Shown one piece after another: positions 18,328 to 28,700 of a DNA stretch of 32,432 nt; the stretch's first letter is position 1, and each line of letters starts with the position of its first letter. The position numbers and the translations under genes are program-made. The notes beneath the pieces are model-generated. The model did no database searches. It was not told the origin of the DNA and worked only from the letters and a program-made list of their open reading frames with translations. This DNA is from Zetaproteobacteria bacterium (GTDB lineage Bacteria; Bdellovibrionota_B; Oligoflexia; Oligoflexales; Bog-1112), in assembly GCA_947445855.1 (NCBI GenBank), contig CANFEH010000011.1:1-32432 (forward strand), written 5' to 3'.

Positions 18328-18972
18328 ATGGAAGGGTTAACGCGGGTATTAAAACATCTATCTCGGTCTGTGCTTCTTTGTTTTGTGGTCTTTCCGCTAT
18401 TTGTTTCGAGTTGTGTTTATGAGTTTGTTTTGGGAGGAAGAGCTGCTTACGGGCGCTATGAAACTTTATACGTTGAGCGAGCTCTTAATCTCTCTGGATC
18501 TATTTTGGATGTAGAAATTCTAGAAGATGAGATTCAAAAGAAGCTGATTCAAAACTTTCCTGATATTCGTTTAAGCTCTAAAGAAGACGCTCATTTGTAT
18601 ATGCGTCTGACTTATCAAAAATTAAGTGCAGACCTTGCAGCAGTAGATACAGTTTTATCAGATTCTTCGCCAAATAATCTTATCCTTGAAAGCGGAGAGC
18701 TGAAGGCTCCACATCAGCTAGAAAAATTAACAAGGAGTGATCACGGATATTTAAAGGGGACTCTTAAGCTTAGCGTTGTTATTGAGGTATGGGATGTTTA
18801 TAAAAGAGAAAGGATATTTATAAAATCTTACATGAGTGAGAATTTTTATAACCCTTTTTTTCATCCTATGTACCGCTTGCTTGAGCTTGATCTTGTTGAA
18901 CGATCTATTTTGAAATCAGTATCTGAGCCTATTGCTCTACAATTAACAAGTGATTTAGCACATGTTCTCTGA
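18328..18972 (+). CDS. lipoprotein, possibly LptE-like LPS-assembly component
   Basis: Lipobox VSSC followed by YEFVLGG...YETLYVERALNLS and C-terminal helix RSILKSVSEPIALQLTSDL; weak LptE resemblance. Confidence 0.5.
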   Translation: MEGLTRVLKHLSRSVLLCFVVFPLFVSSCVYEFVLGGRAAYGRYETLYVERALNLSGSILDVEILEDEIQKKLIQNFPDIRLSSKEDAHLYMRLTYQKLSADLAAVDTVLSDSSPNNLILESGELKAPHQLEKLTRSDHGYLKGTLKLSVVIEVWDVYKRERIFIKSYMSENFYNPFFHPMYRLLELDLVERSILKSVSEPIALQLTSDLAHVL

Positions 18973-19740
18973 AAAGAGTTTCTTCGAGCTTGTATTAAAA
19001 AAAAATAATATTAAAAACAAAACGACACTTGTTGCAAAAAGAGTTGTGTATTCTCCTTTTAACATATCTGTAGATGATTCTGCGAAGAGAAGTCCAAGAG
19101 TTGGTTTGTAACTTTGTTTGAGACCTATGAAGCTTAATCCAATTTCTAATTTTATGAATTTAACCAAGAGAAAGTTTATTTCTGCTACGAGAAGATTTTT
19201 AAATTGAGGGAATAGGTAGCGAAAGAAAATATAGAGTTTTGTGCATCCTATTTGTTTTGCTGATAGCATGAGTTGGTGTTTTTCTAGGGTTTCTTGTTTT
19301 CTTAAAATAGATTGGAAAGGGATTGGGCAAACTAAAATCACAAGAAAAAATTGGAAACCCTCTGGGAATGCTCGGATAAAACTGTAGCAGCAAGAAATAA
19401 TTAAATAAATTGGAAGAGTGTCCAAGAGATGTGCTAGGAAAAGAAGAGTTTTTTTTAGATGAGGAAAATTAAAAAGAAAAAGCACTAGATTAAGAAAAAT
19501 TCCGAGAGCTACACAAAGAAGAGATGTTAAAAAATTATTCCAAAAAGAGTTTTTAATGGCTAGTAGAAGTCGAGCAAAAATGTCTTGTCCATTAAGATTT
19601 GTTCCAAGAAAATGTGTCCATGATGGTTTTGCATAGCTTAAGTCACTTAGACTTTCTCCATTATAAAAAAGTGATAGAATCTCAAGTAGTAGAAAAAAAA
19701 CAACAAAGAATCGCACCCAGCTGAGCTTACATCTTCTCAT
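18955..19740 (-). CDS. ABC transporter permease, DppC/OppC-like
   Basis: HFLGTNLNGQDIFARLLLAIKNSF and EAA-like loop LSAKQIGCTKLYIFFRYLFPQ. Confidence 0.82.
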   Translation of the reverse strand: MRRCKLSWVRFFVVFFLLLEILSLFYNGESLSDLSYAKPSWTHFLGTNLNGQDIFARLLLAIKNSFWNNFLTSLLCVALGIFLNLVLFLFNFPHLKKTLLFLAHLLDTLPIYLIISCCYSFIRAFPEGFQFFLVILVCPIPFQSILRKQETLEKHQLMLSAKQIGCTKLYIFFRYLFPQFKNLLVAEINFLLVKFIKLEIGLSFIGLKQSYKPTLGLLFAESSTDMLKGEYTTLFATSVVLFLILFFFNTSSKKLFSENMC

Positions 19741-20678
19741 AAATCTGTTCTTTTATCTAAAAGAGGTAATGTGACTTGAATAACCTCCTGGAGTAATAGA
19801 TAACAGAAAGCTGTTAAGCTAATCAGCATTAAAATAGTTTGCTTGTCTCCTGTGACACAGGATTCATAGGTAAGAAATCCTAGGCCAGGTATGTTGAAAT
19901 GATTTTCCACAAGAATACTGCCTCCTATAATATAGGAAGGTGTTAAGCGTGCAATGTGAGTTAAAATAGGAGCTGATGCAGTTTTGAGTTGATAAATAAA
20001 AAAAATTCTTTGTGACGGACAACCCATAGCTTTTAATGTTCTTGTATAAGGAGCTTTTTTTTCACTTACTAGGAGTTGATAGAACAGAGGTCCATAAAGG
20101 CAAAGTAGGCTTAGAGTCATAATTAAAATAGGGACACTGGCATACTTAAAGTAAGAAAGCGGTCCACTAGCATCCCAACCATGCAAAGGGAAAAGATGGA
20201 ACCCTTGTTTTGTGCATAGAAGAAGTTTGAGTATTAAAATCAGAACAACATCACTTAGGCTTCCTAGTGAAAGAAGAAAAAATGAGATGAGTGGGCTTAG
20301 GACTGGGAAATCTAGAAAACTGACAAAAGCAAAAAATAAAGCGGCAAGAATTCCTAGGAATAGGCTAGGAATCATGAGAGATGCTGTTACTGTAAAAGCA
20401 TGTTTAATTGATCCCAGAATAGAAGATCTTTGAAAATGTGAGTACCCAGGGCGAAGAAAAAGAGTTGATAGAGTGAGTTCTAGACTCGAAGCTAATGTTT
20501 TTTCAGGTGTTCCTAGAAGTTTTTTTGTTTTTTCTATTTCTCTTGGAGAACTGTTTTTACTCAAGAAATTGTGTAAATAACTCGGAGCTTCAAAAGTTAA
20601 AATAGTGGAACACAGAAAGGTAATGCAAAAAAGAGAGAATAAAATGTAAGAAGTTCGTTGAAAAAAAAAGCGGAACAT
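19737..20678 (-). CDS. ABC transporter permease, DppB/OppB-like
   Basis: EAA-like loop YTRTLKAMGCPSQRIFFIYQLKTASAPILTHIA; GGSILVENHFNIPGLGFLTYESCVTGD. 4-bp overlap with the DppC-like gene. Confidence 0.82.
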   Translation of the reverse strand: MFRFFFQRTSYILFSLFCITFLCSTILTFEAPSYLHNFLSKNSSPREIEKTKKLLGTPEKTLASSLELTLSTLFLRPGYSHFQRSSILGSIKHAFTVTASLMIPSLFLGILAALFFAFVSFLDFPVLSPLISFFLLSLGSLSDVVLILILKLLLCTKQGFHLFPLHGWDASGPLSYFKYASVPILIMTLSLLCLYGPLFYQLLVSEKKAPYTRTLKAMGCPSQRIFFIYQLKTASAPILTHIARLTPSYIIGGSILVENHFNIPGLGFLTYESCVTGDKQTILMLISLTAFCYLLLQEVIQVTLPLLDKRTDL

Positions 20679-21123
20679 AGTGTCTTTTGTCCAATAATTT
20701 TTTGAGAAGTGAGACTTGCATAGCAGTTACTCGTTTTTTTGCCTAGAAGAAATGTAAGAAGAAGACATGAGAGGAAAATAAGTTTTGATTTTCAGATGTT
20801 TTTTCTTTTAAAAAAAAGGGGGTAAGATCTTTTTTTTCCAGCATTTCTTTCGCGGGGGAAACTGTTTTGTTTTCATAGATGAATTAAGCGTAGTTTTCTT
20901 GCCAAGTGGGGAAGTAGAAACCTAGGTGCGGTTCTTGCCGAAGAACTTTTACTATGATAAACACTCTCAATTATTTGGCTGATGTTTTACACAAGTTCTG
21001 TTACAATGGTGGCCTTGTAGACTTTAACCAAATTTAGTGGTTGTTTCTAAACAGTATAAGAAAATAGTGGGTTCAAAAAGAGTCTCTAGTTCTTTAATTT
21101 TTGACAATGAAGGATGTTTTTAG

Positions 21124-23820
21124 ATGAAAACAATAAAGTGGCGGTTTTTCACAGTGCTTGCTCTCACTCTGTGGGCACTTTACACAGCAGCTCCAACGGC
21201 GATTTACTTTATGCAGCCCCTAGAAATCAAGAATGACCATGAAAAGTTTCTTGAAAAAGTACCAAGCTGGTTGCCGAAAGAACATGTGAAGCTTGGCTTG
21301 GATTTAGCTGGTGGCGTACATTTGAATCTAGGAGTTGATACAAAAAGTACAATCGAGTCTCATTTGGGAGAAATGGCTGTTGATCTCAAAAGGCTTTCAG
21401 ATGAAAAGAAACTCGGTATTGAATCTGCTTATGTGAAGCCAGGCTCTGGTCGTCTTACTCTTGTTTTAGAAGAGTCCATAGATGTCGGAACTTTGACTCA
21501 TGCCGTGAAGCAAGAGTACTCGACTTTGTCAAAGCTTAGCCAAGAGGATAATAAAGTCTACTTCGGTTACAGCGACGCAGAAAAAAGTCGCATTGAGAAG
21601 AGTGCTCTTGAACAAGCAGAAAGAGTTATTAGAAGTCGTGTTCAAGCTTGGGGAGCTGTTGAGCCAATCATCAATAGAACAGCTACAGGCTCCGTTGCTG
21701 TTCAGTTGCCAGGGTTTAAAAATCCAGAAAAAGCAAAAGAGCTTCTCGGAAGAACGGCTCAACTCACTTTCAAAATTGTGGATGACGCGTTCAAGGGATT
21801 TGATGCCATAACTGGACAACTCCCTGATGGTGTTACTGAGACAAGACATGGTTCTCAAAGAGCTTTTGAAAGTGAAGACAAAGAAAGTCTAGTAAAGTTT
21901 TTGAAAGAATATCTTCCAGAGAATCGCGAGTTACTGTTTCAGAGAGACTCTTTAGGAGATGGAACACAAGGGAAGTACAGATGGACTTCTTATGTTGTGG
22001 ATGCTGCTACAGTGTTTACAGGAAAAGATATTCAGGATGCTATGCTATCAGGTAGTTCTGATCCAATGAAAACTATGCCTGAAGTTGTTGTTCAGATGAC
22101 AGGCCCAGGGGGTGCACGTTTTGCTGAAGTGACAGCTAAAAACATTAATAAAAGAATGGCTATTGTTCTTGATGGTGTTGTGGAATCAGCACCTGTTATT
22201 CAAAGCAAAATTCCGAATGGACGAGCTAGTATTTCTCTTGGTAATAAAGGATCTTATCAAGAAACAGTGGACGAAGGAAATCAGCTAGCTATGGTTCTTA
22301 AGTCTGGAGCTATTCCTGCTACAATTAAAGTCCTTGAGCAAAGAGAAGTAGGTGCAAGTCTTGGGCCAGAGTTAGCTAGCAAAGGAATTAAAGGAGTTCT
22401 ACTAGGACTTATTCTTGTTCTTCTTTTTATGGTGATTTATTACCGTCGTCCTGGTGTTATTGCTTGTATTGCTCTTCTGTTAAATGCCCTCTTTCTCTTA
22501 GCTGTTATGGCAAGTTTTGGTTTTGCTTTAACTCTTCCTGGGATTGCTGGTTTTGTTTTGACCCTTGGAATGGCTGTAGATGCTAACGTTCTGATCAACG
22601 AACGTATTCGACAAGAAATTAAAGAAGGCAAAAACCCAAGAAAATCTGTTGGTGTTGCTTTTGACAAAGTATTTTGGACTATTATTGACTCTAACGTGAC
22701 AACATTGATAGCTGCTCTTGTTTTGATGGAAACAAGTGGTCCAGGTCCTATTAAAGGATTTGCTGTTACTCTTATGATTGGTCTTTTGATATCACTTTTC
22801 ACAGCTCTCTATTGTTCGAAACTTTTCTTTGAAATCGCTATCAGTCGCTTACCAGATGCTAAAGTAAGACAGTGGTTGCTCGGTGGTGCTAGCGAAAAAA
22901 ATAAAGTAGGCTCTTTCGATTTCTTGAAATTTGGACTTCCTTCTACTGTGGTTTCTATTATCTTAGCAGTAGTGATTCTCATTGGCGCAGCTGTAAAAGG
23001 GGTGAATCTTGGTGTTGATTTTAATGGTGGTACAGTCATTGTCACTGAGTTTGCAAAGGATGTAGAAGCTGAACAGTTGAGATCTCTTTCTTCTAAAGTT
23101 GATATCGAATCTCTCAGTGTTCAAGCTCTTGATGGTGGTAAAAAAAGCTATCTTCTTCGTTATGACGAAAAGAAAACAGGGCAAGTAGATAGTGGAGCCT
23201 CAGCTGAGGCTTCTGATACTTTCATTTCTTTCAAAAATACTCTCTTGACAGAACTTGCTGAGTACAGTCCTTCAGTTCAGTCTGTAGATTTTGTTGGGCC
23301 TCAAGTAGGTAAAGAGCTTAGAAATCAAGGCCTTCTTTCTGTGCTCTATGCTATTCTGGCTGTTCTTATCTATATTGCTCTTCGTTTTGATTTACGTTTT
23401 GCTCCTGGTGCTTTGATTAAGATGTTCCTAGATATATTCCTTCTTCTAGGTTTTTATGTCTTCTTCGGGGCTTCTTTTGATCTCGTTGCTATTGCGGCAT
23501 TTCTTACTGTTGTGGGTTACTCAGTGAATGATGCTATTGTTATTTTCGATAGGATTAGGGAGAATATGAATGGTCATACAGGGCTCTCTTTAAAAGACAA
23601 TATAAATCGCTCTTTGAATGAAACTCTTTCAAGAACTATCAACACATCTTTAACAACAGTGATTTCTTTAGTTGGGATTTTGATTTTTTCTGCGGGTGAT
23701 ATCTGGTACTTTGCTATGGCAATGGCTATCGGAGTTGTTCTGGCAACTTTCTCCTCTGCTTTTATTGCACCTTCTTTCATTCTCTGGTTTGAAAAATGGA
23801 GAGCTAAAAAAGCTTCTTAA
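21124..23820 (+). CDS. secDF: SecD-SecF fusion (Sec translocon accessory protein)
   Basis: SecD motifs LGLDLAGGVHLNL, LTLGMAVDANVLINERIREE-like; SecF motifs VNLGVDFNGGTVIV, TVVGYSVNDAIVIFDRIRENM in one continuous ORF. Confidence 0.95.
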   Translation: MKTIKWRFFTVLALTLWALYTAAPTAIYFMQPLEIKNDHEKFLEKVPSWLPKEHVKLGLDLAGGVHLNLGVDTKSTIESHLGEMAVDLKRLSDEKKLGIESAYVKPGSGRLTLVLEESIDVGTLTHAVKQEYSTLSKLSQEDNKVYFGYSDAEKSRIEKSALEQAERVIRSRVQAWGAVEPIINRTATGSVAVQLPGFKNPEKAKELLGRTAQLTFKIVDDAFKGFDAITGQLPDGVTETRHGSQRAFESEDKESLVKFLKEYLPENRELLFQRDSLGDGTQGKYRWTSYVVDAATVFTGKDIQDAMLSGSSDPMKTMPEVVVQMTGPGGARFAEVTAKNINKRMAIVLDGVVESAPVIQSKIPNGRASISLGNKGSYQETVDEGNQLAMVLKSGAIPATIKVLEQREVGASLGPELASKGIKGVLLGLILVLLFMVIYYRRPGVIACIALLLNALFLLAVMASFGFALTLPGIAGFVLTLGMAVDANVLINERIRQEIKEGKNPRKSVGVAFDKVFWTIIDSNVTTLIAALVLMETSGPGPIKGFAVTLMIGLLISLFTALYCSKLFFEIAISRLPDAKVRQWLLGGASEKNKVGSFDFLKFGLPSTVVSIILAVVILIGAAVKGVNLGVDFNGGTVIVTEFAKDVEAEQLRSLSSKVDIESLSVQALDGGKKSYLLRYDEKKTGQVDSGASAEASDTFISFKNTLLTELAEYSPSVQSVDFVGPQVGKELRNQGLLSVLYAILAVLIYIALRFDLRFAPGALIKMFLDIFLLLGFYVFFGASFDLVAIAAFLTVVGYSVNDAIVIFDRIRENMNGHTGLSLKDNINRSLNETLSRTINTSLTTVISLVGILIFSAGDIWYFAMAMAIGVVLATFSSAFIAPSFILWFEKWRAKKAS

Positions 23821-23838
23821 GCTCTTTTTAGATTTGAT

Positions 23839-23861
23839 CTTCCCTGTTTTTTGCAGGGAAG
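23839..23861. terminator. hairpin between convergent genes
   Basis: CTTCCCTG-TTTTTTG-CAGGGAAG 8-bp stem, directly after the secDF stop; no strong T-tract. Confidence 0.5.
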
Positions 23862-23870
23862 AATAATAAT

Positions 23871-24197
23871 TTAAAGTATTTCCAAATCTAAAAGAGAAGA
23901 GCTCGTTCCTTTCATCCCAAAGTCTAGATCTGTTGTGGGGTGGGCATCTCTTTTTTCTTCCAAAAATGATTTCCTAAAAATTTCACAACTTAAGTAATCC
24001 TCATTTTCTTTTAGAGGATATTTTTTACAGAGGGTTCCTTCTTTATTAGGATTTTTTGTGGGAATTTTTTTTATTTTACTAACAGGAGCTGTGCTTGCTT
24101 TTATTTTAAAAGCACATTGGTTTGTAAAAATAATAGACTTTGTTTTTTTTTCATACTGACCATGGCGTACCAGGTATGGGCAACGACAAGATCCCAT
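23871..24197 (-). CDS. small cysteine-containing protein, unknown function
   Basis: ORF track begins at GTG 24215; internal ATG at 24197 is preceded by GGAGGAG with good spacing. MGSCRCPYLVRHGQ...NQCAFKIK...LCKKYPL...YLSCEIFR. Confidence 0.55.
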   Translation of the reverse strand: MGSCRCPYLVRHGQYEKKTKSIIFTNQCAFKIKASTAPVSKIKKIPTKNPNKEGTLCKKYPLKENEDYLSCEIFRKSFLEEKRDAHPTTDLDFGMKGTSSSLLDLEIL

Positions 24198-24391
24198 ATC
24201 TTTATTCTCCTCCACAGTGTAGAAAGGTGTTTTGAAGAGCGCTCTGAAAAAAACAATAATACTAGAATCGTAACAGGTTTTTGGCTTTTGGCAAGTTTCA
24301 TATTGAATTTTTTTTGAAAGAAGTTTTTTGTTGAAGCAAATAGAAGAATGAGTATTTTTACTTATTTTTGTGAATAGAACTTGGAGGTTTT

Positions 24392-25723
24392 TTGGAAACT
24401 TTATTCGAAGAAATTTTTGAAAAAAGACAGGGTACTATCCGTTACACTTTGGATAGAGTAAAAAAAACCTACACAAAACTTGGGTTAGCAAATAGTTTAG
24501 CCCCTTCTATTTTAGTAGCAGGAACCAACGGAAAAGGGAGTACATCAGGTTTTTTAGCTAAGCTTTTTAGCTCTTCAGGTTATCGAGTTGGCTTGTTTAC
24601 TTCTCCTCATTTATGCCACTTTAAAGAAAGGATACAGTGTTCTCATCTTGAAGTGACAGATGAACTTCTCATTGAAGAAATTCAGTTTTTAAAAAGGAGC
24701 TTAGGAATCCAGTTGTATGAAGAGCTTTCTTTTTTTGAAGTGAGCTTACTTTTGGCACTAAGAATTTTTGAAAAAGAAAAGACTGAAATCAATGTGATAG
24801 AGGTTGGTCTCGGAGGTCTTCTTGATGCCACAAATATTATAGAACCTGTCGTGACGACAATTGTCTCTATTGGGTATGATCACCAGAGTATACTGGGAGA
24901 ATCTTTTGAAGAAATTTTTAGGCAAAAACTTGGGATCATTCGTGATGGAGTTCCATTGTTTTTTGGGATTTCTTCTGAAAAAGCAGAGGAACAAGGTTTA
25001 AATTCAACTCTTCAAGAGGCTTTAAAAGGCAAAAAAATACCGTTATTTCAAAAAGGAAAAGATTTTTTTCTAGAAGATAGCCGAGCTATTTTTTTCGACT
25101 CTAACTCTCAAGATGCTTTAGAGCTTCCTAGCTCAGTTTTATCTCCTATTTTGAGAGAAAATTTTGCATTATCCTTTGCTATTTTTTCTTGGTACCAAAA
25201 GCAAGCTCATTCATGTGTTGATTTCAGTTCATTGAAGAAACAATATGAAGGCGATAAATTTCTTCCACCTTCTCTTGTAGCTCGTTTTGAAAAATTTTCT
25301 TTAGAGCTTAAAAATCGACAAACTCAGGAAGTTTACTTAGATGTTTGCCATAATATGGAGTCGCTAGAGCAAACTTACAGGAGTCTTAAAGATTTTGGGA
25401 TTTTAGAAAAATATGGAAAAATTCCTGTTTTTCTTTCCATTTTAACTGATAAGCCAATATCTTCTATGATAGATTATGTTAAAGCTTTTGGAGATCCACT
25501 TGTGCTGTTTTCTTGTTCATCCACAAGGTCCTACAATGCTACTCATGTGAAAGATGGACCTAATGGAGGGCTTCCTTTTTACGAGAGTTTTTATGAAGCA
25601 TGGAAAAGTGCCTTCTTGGAAAAAAAACGTGAAGCTCCCATCCTCGTTTGTGGTTCTTTCTTTGCAGTGGGAGAAGTTCTTTCATTTATTAAAAATGACT
25701 CAAATAAGACACTTGTGGTTTAA
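24392..25723 (+). CDS. folC: folylpolyglutamate/dihydrofolate synthase
   Basis: VAGTNGKGSTSGFLAKL, GLFTSPHL, NVIEVGLGGLLDATNII, DVCHNMESL. TTG start after GGAGG. Confidence 0.92.
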   Translation: METLFEEIFEKRQGTIRYTLDRVKKTYTKLGLANSLAPSILVAGTNGKGSTSGFLAKLFSSSGYRVGLFTSPHLCHFKERIQCSHLEVTDELLIEEIQFLKRSLGIQLYEELSFFEVSLLLALRIFEKEKTEINVIEVGLGGLLDATNIIEPVVTTIVSIGYDHQSILGESFEEIFRQKLGIIRDGVPLFFGISSEKAEEQGLNSTLQEALKGKKIPLFQKGKDFFLEDSRAIFFDSNSQDALELPSSVLSPILRENFALSFAIFSWYQKQAHSCVDFSSLKKQYEGDKFLPPSLVARFEKFSLELKNRQTQEVYLDVCHNMESLEQTYRSLKDFGILEKYGKIPVFLSILTDKPISSMIDYVKAFGDPLVLFSCSSTRSYNATHVKDGPNGGLPFYESFYEAWKSAFLEKKREAPILVCGSFFAVGEVLSFIKNDSNKTLVV

Positions 25724-28700
25724 GGTTTTTAGTTTTATTCTTTTGTCCTCTCCTATTTACTCACAAAATATATATATAGAGGCTCTGGATAATTTTTCTG
25801 AAAAAGAAGATAAGATTATTCTTGAAAATGATGCGCTTCTGCTTTCTGCTTCTAAATTTTTTATAGCAGATAAAATTATTTATGATAAAAAAAAAAATGA
25901 AGCTGAACTAGAAGGTCATGTCGTTGGGTTAATTGAAGATGAGCTTTTGTTTGCTGAAAAGATAAAAATTGATTTAAAATTGAAATTGTTTACTTTGGAA
26001 AAAGGGTCTCTTCTTATAGGTAAAGAAGAAGAAATTTTTCAGTTGAAAAAAAAAGTGCTAGGTTTGCGTGCTGAGTCTTCTCTAACTGAAGAGAAACGCT
26101 TAAATCAGCTTAAAAAAATTCAAAACAAAAAAAATGAGATCTATAAAAAAACCAAAGAAAGTAAACTTTCACAAAAGAATAAACAAGATCTTATAGATGA
26201 ATATGCTTCTCTTCTTAGGCAAGAGAATTCCTTGTCTTTGCAAAAAACAATAGAAAAAAGCATGCGAAATGTCGAAAGAAATAAAATTTGGTCGCAAGCT
26301 AGTTCTTCTCATAAAACTTATTTTCAAAAAGAACTTAATGGTACTTCTTATTTTAAGATAGACGGTAGTTCTATAAAAAAAATAACTAAAAAAAGTTATG
26401 AAGCATTAGATAGTCGTTTAAGCTTTTGTGACTGTGAAGAAGGAGAAACTCCAGCGTGGGCTTTTCGTAGTTCTAAAATCTATTTTGAAAAAGGTCAGTA
26501 CGCTTCTTTGCATAACTCAGTATTAGAGTTAAAAGGTTTTCCTATTTTTTATCTCCCTTATATTCGTTTGCCCCTTATGAATGAGAGTAAAATAGGTTTT
26601 CTTACACCTAGCTTTGGTGTTAAAGAAGATTCAGGGGTTTCTTATAGGCAAGATTTTTATATACCCGTATCAGACTCTAGTGAGATGTTGATTGGTTATA
26701 ATTATTTGAGTGAAAGAGGCCTCTTACTTGATTCTTCTTTTAAAGTTCTTGCGAGCGATTATTCTTTTTTTGAGATTTCTTTTGAAACTTTGCGCGACCG
26801 TAAATGGCTAGCTGACAAGAAAGAACGGTCATCTATTATAGAGCTTTATCAAAATGGTCTTGAATCGGCTCGTTTAGGCTTGAATTCTCAGGGTGTGCAA
26901 GAAGCGTATAAAAATGTTTACAGTAAAGATTGGTGGAAGAAAAAAGGATATGAAGAGTGCCTCAACTCTCAAGTAGGCTACGATCTTTGTGTGAAGGAAA
27001 AAATAGGAGAGACACTTCTACCAGCAGGAAGTGCTCAACGAGGAAAAATTGAGTGGCGAGGACAGTATCGTCTAGGAGAACATATTTCTTTTCTTTCAGA
27101 TGGAGTCTTTCTTTCTGATCATCGGTACATCAGAGATTTAGAACGAGGAGTGCGGTCTAGTTTTTTAGACGCTTCTCTTAACACTAGACCAGTCAAGCTT
27201 TCTGGTTTTAAAAATAAAATAGCCTTAAGTTCATCTCTCTTTACAGCTAGTGTAAGTTCTAAAATATTTGATCCTATTGAAGGTGAAGAGACTTACTCTG
27301 GTTATCAGTTGCCTGTGATTTTAAATTTTCAGTCAAGGTACATATCTGTTTTTAATTGGAAATTTCCAAAAATTTATTTTCTGCTTCAGTATCGCCTAAA
27401 AAAAATAGATCTCTTTAGAAGTGTTGAGAAGAAAGAAATTTTACTTGAAGAAGCAAATTTTGTGCTTGGAGAGGCTCTCATGGGAGATGCTAGTCTCAAT
27501 TTTTCTGTCCCTCTTGTCTTTCAGCAAGTTTTTTCTTTGGAATATTTCTTTGAACTTCAAGGGAAGCATTTATTTAACGACTATTCATTGTCTTTAGCTG
27601 GGAAAAATAGTGAACAATCGTTAGACCATTTTTTGGGTATTCATCCTTCCTATTTGTTGCGTCTCAAGACAGGGTTAAACTGGGGGTTGCCTATAGAAGG
27701 CTTTTTTCCTTTTACAGAAGAACTTAGCAGTATAAATGCTCTTTCGTTGCGAAAGATTGAATTTGGTATTCAACACCAAATGTCTTGGAACATAGGGTTT
27801 TATTATTTTTCAAAACCAACGATTGATGGACTTTATGGCCGCGTTTTTCCTTCTTACAAGTCTAGTCTAGCTGAAAAAAATTGGGTGAAATCTTCTGAAT
27901 CAGCTTTTCCTTTGCTCTATACATCTCAAGATAAAGATTTTTTAGCACCACAAATGAAAGTTTCTTTTAAGACATTTCATACTTTTAGCTATGTGAAACG
28001 ACTCGTTTCTCAAACATATAATGACATGATGTTGCCACAAAGCCATTCTGCTAACGAGTTTGTACAAGCTAGAAGAGAGCTTTTTTCAAAACAAGCATCA
28101 GCAGATAGTCTTGTAAAAACAAAATCATATAAATCTTTCTTTGATAGTAAAACAGTTTTTTCAATGCAAAGTGAACTAAGCTATGATTTTGAAAAGCTTA
28201 GAAAGAAAACAGGAGAGTTGAGCTACCTGTCTTCTTCGCAAGTGCTTTTAAACCCTTTATCCCCTTTGCTTTCTTCAGGGACAGTGTTTCTTGGTTTTTT
28301 TGACATGACCCTAAGAAGTGAGTATGATTTTTATTTGAAAGCTTTTTCAAACTTAGCTTTTAGCTCTAATCTTAGTTTACCCCTTGATCTGAAATTAAGA
28401 TCTGGAGTTGCTTTGGAAAAAAAATTAAAAGATCCATTTTCTTATGACTTAGAAACTGTGAGAAATCTTCTGAGATACTCTTTTGGTGTCGATTTATTCT
28501 TTATAGAAAACAGTAAGCTTTCTTATGATTTTGAAATTCATAAGTATGAAGATGGTGAGGATTTTTCATTTTCTAAACAAGTCAGTTTATACTTTCAGGC
28601 TCCTTCTCAATGTTGGGGAACAAAGTTGTCGTGGTCTCTGCCTGCTTCTTCTACTCGTCCTTACGGAACATATTTTGTTTCTTTTTTTATGAAATTTGGT

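Noticed and set aside
22440-22802. 120-aa minus-strand ORF inside secDF (also 21529-21858, 22809-23045, 22963-23184, 23574-23780)
   Set aside because: Antisense to strongly conserved SecDF coding sequence; compositionally spurious.
24101-24317. Overlapping 66-aa ORFs on both strands (24101..24301 - and 24117..24317 +)
   Set aside because: They conflict with the better supported 23871..24197 gene that has a strong RBS; no recognisable domains.
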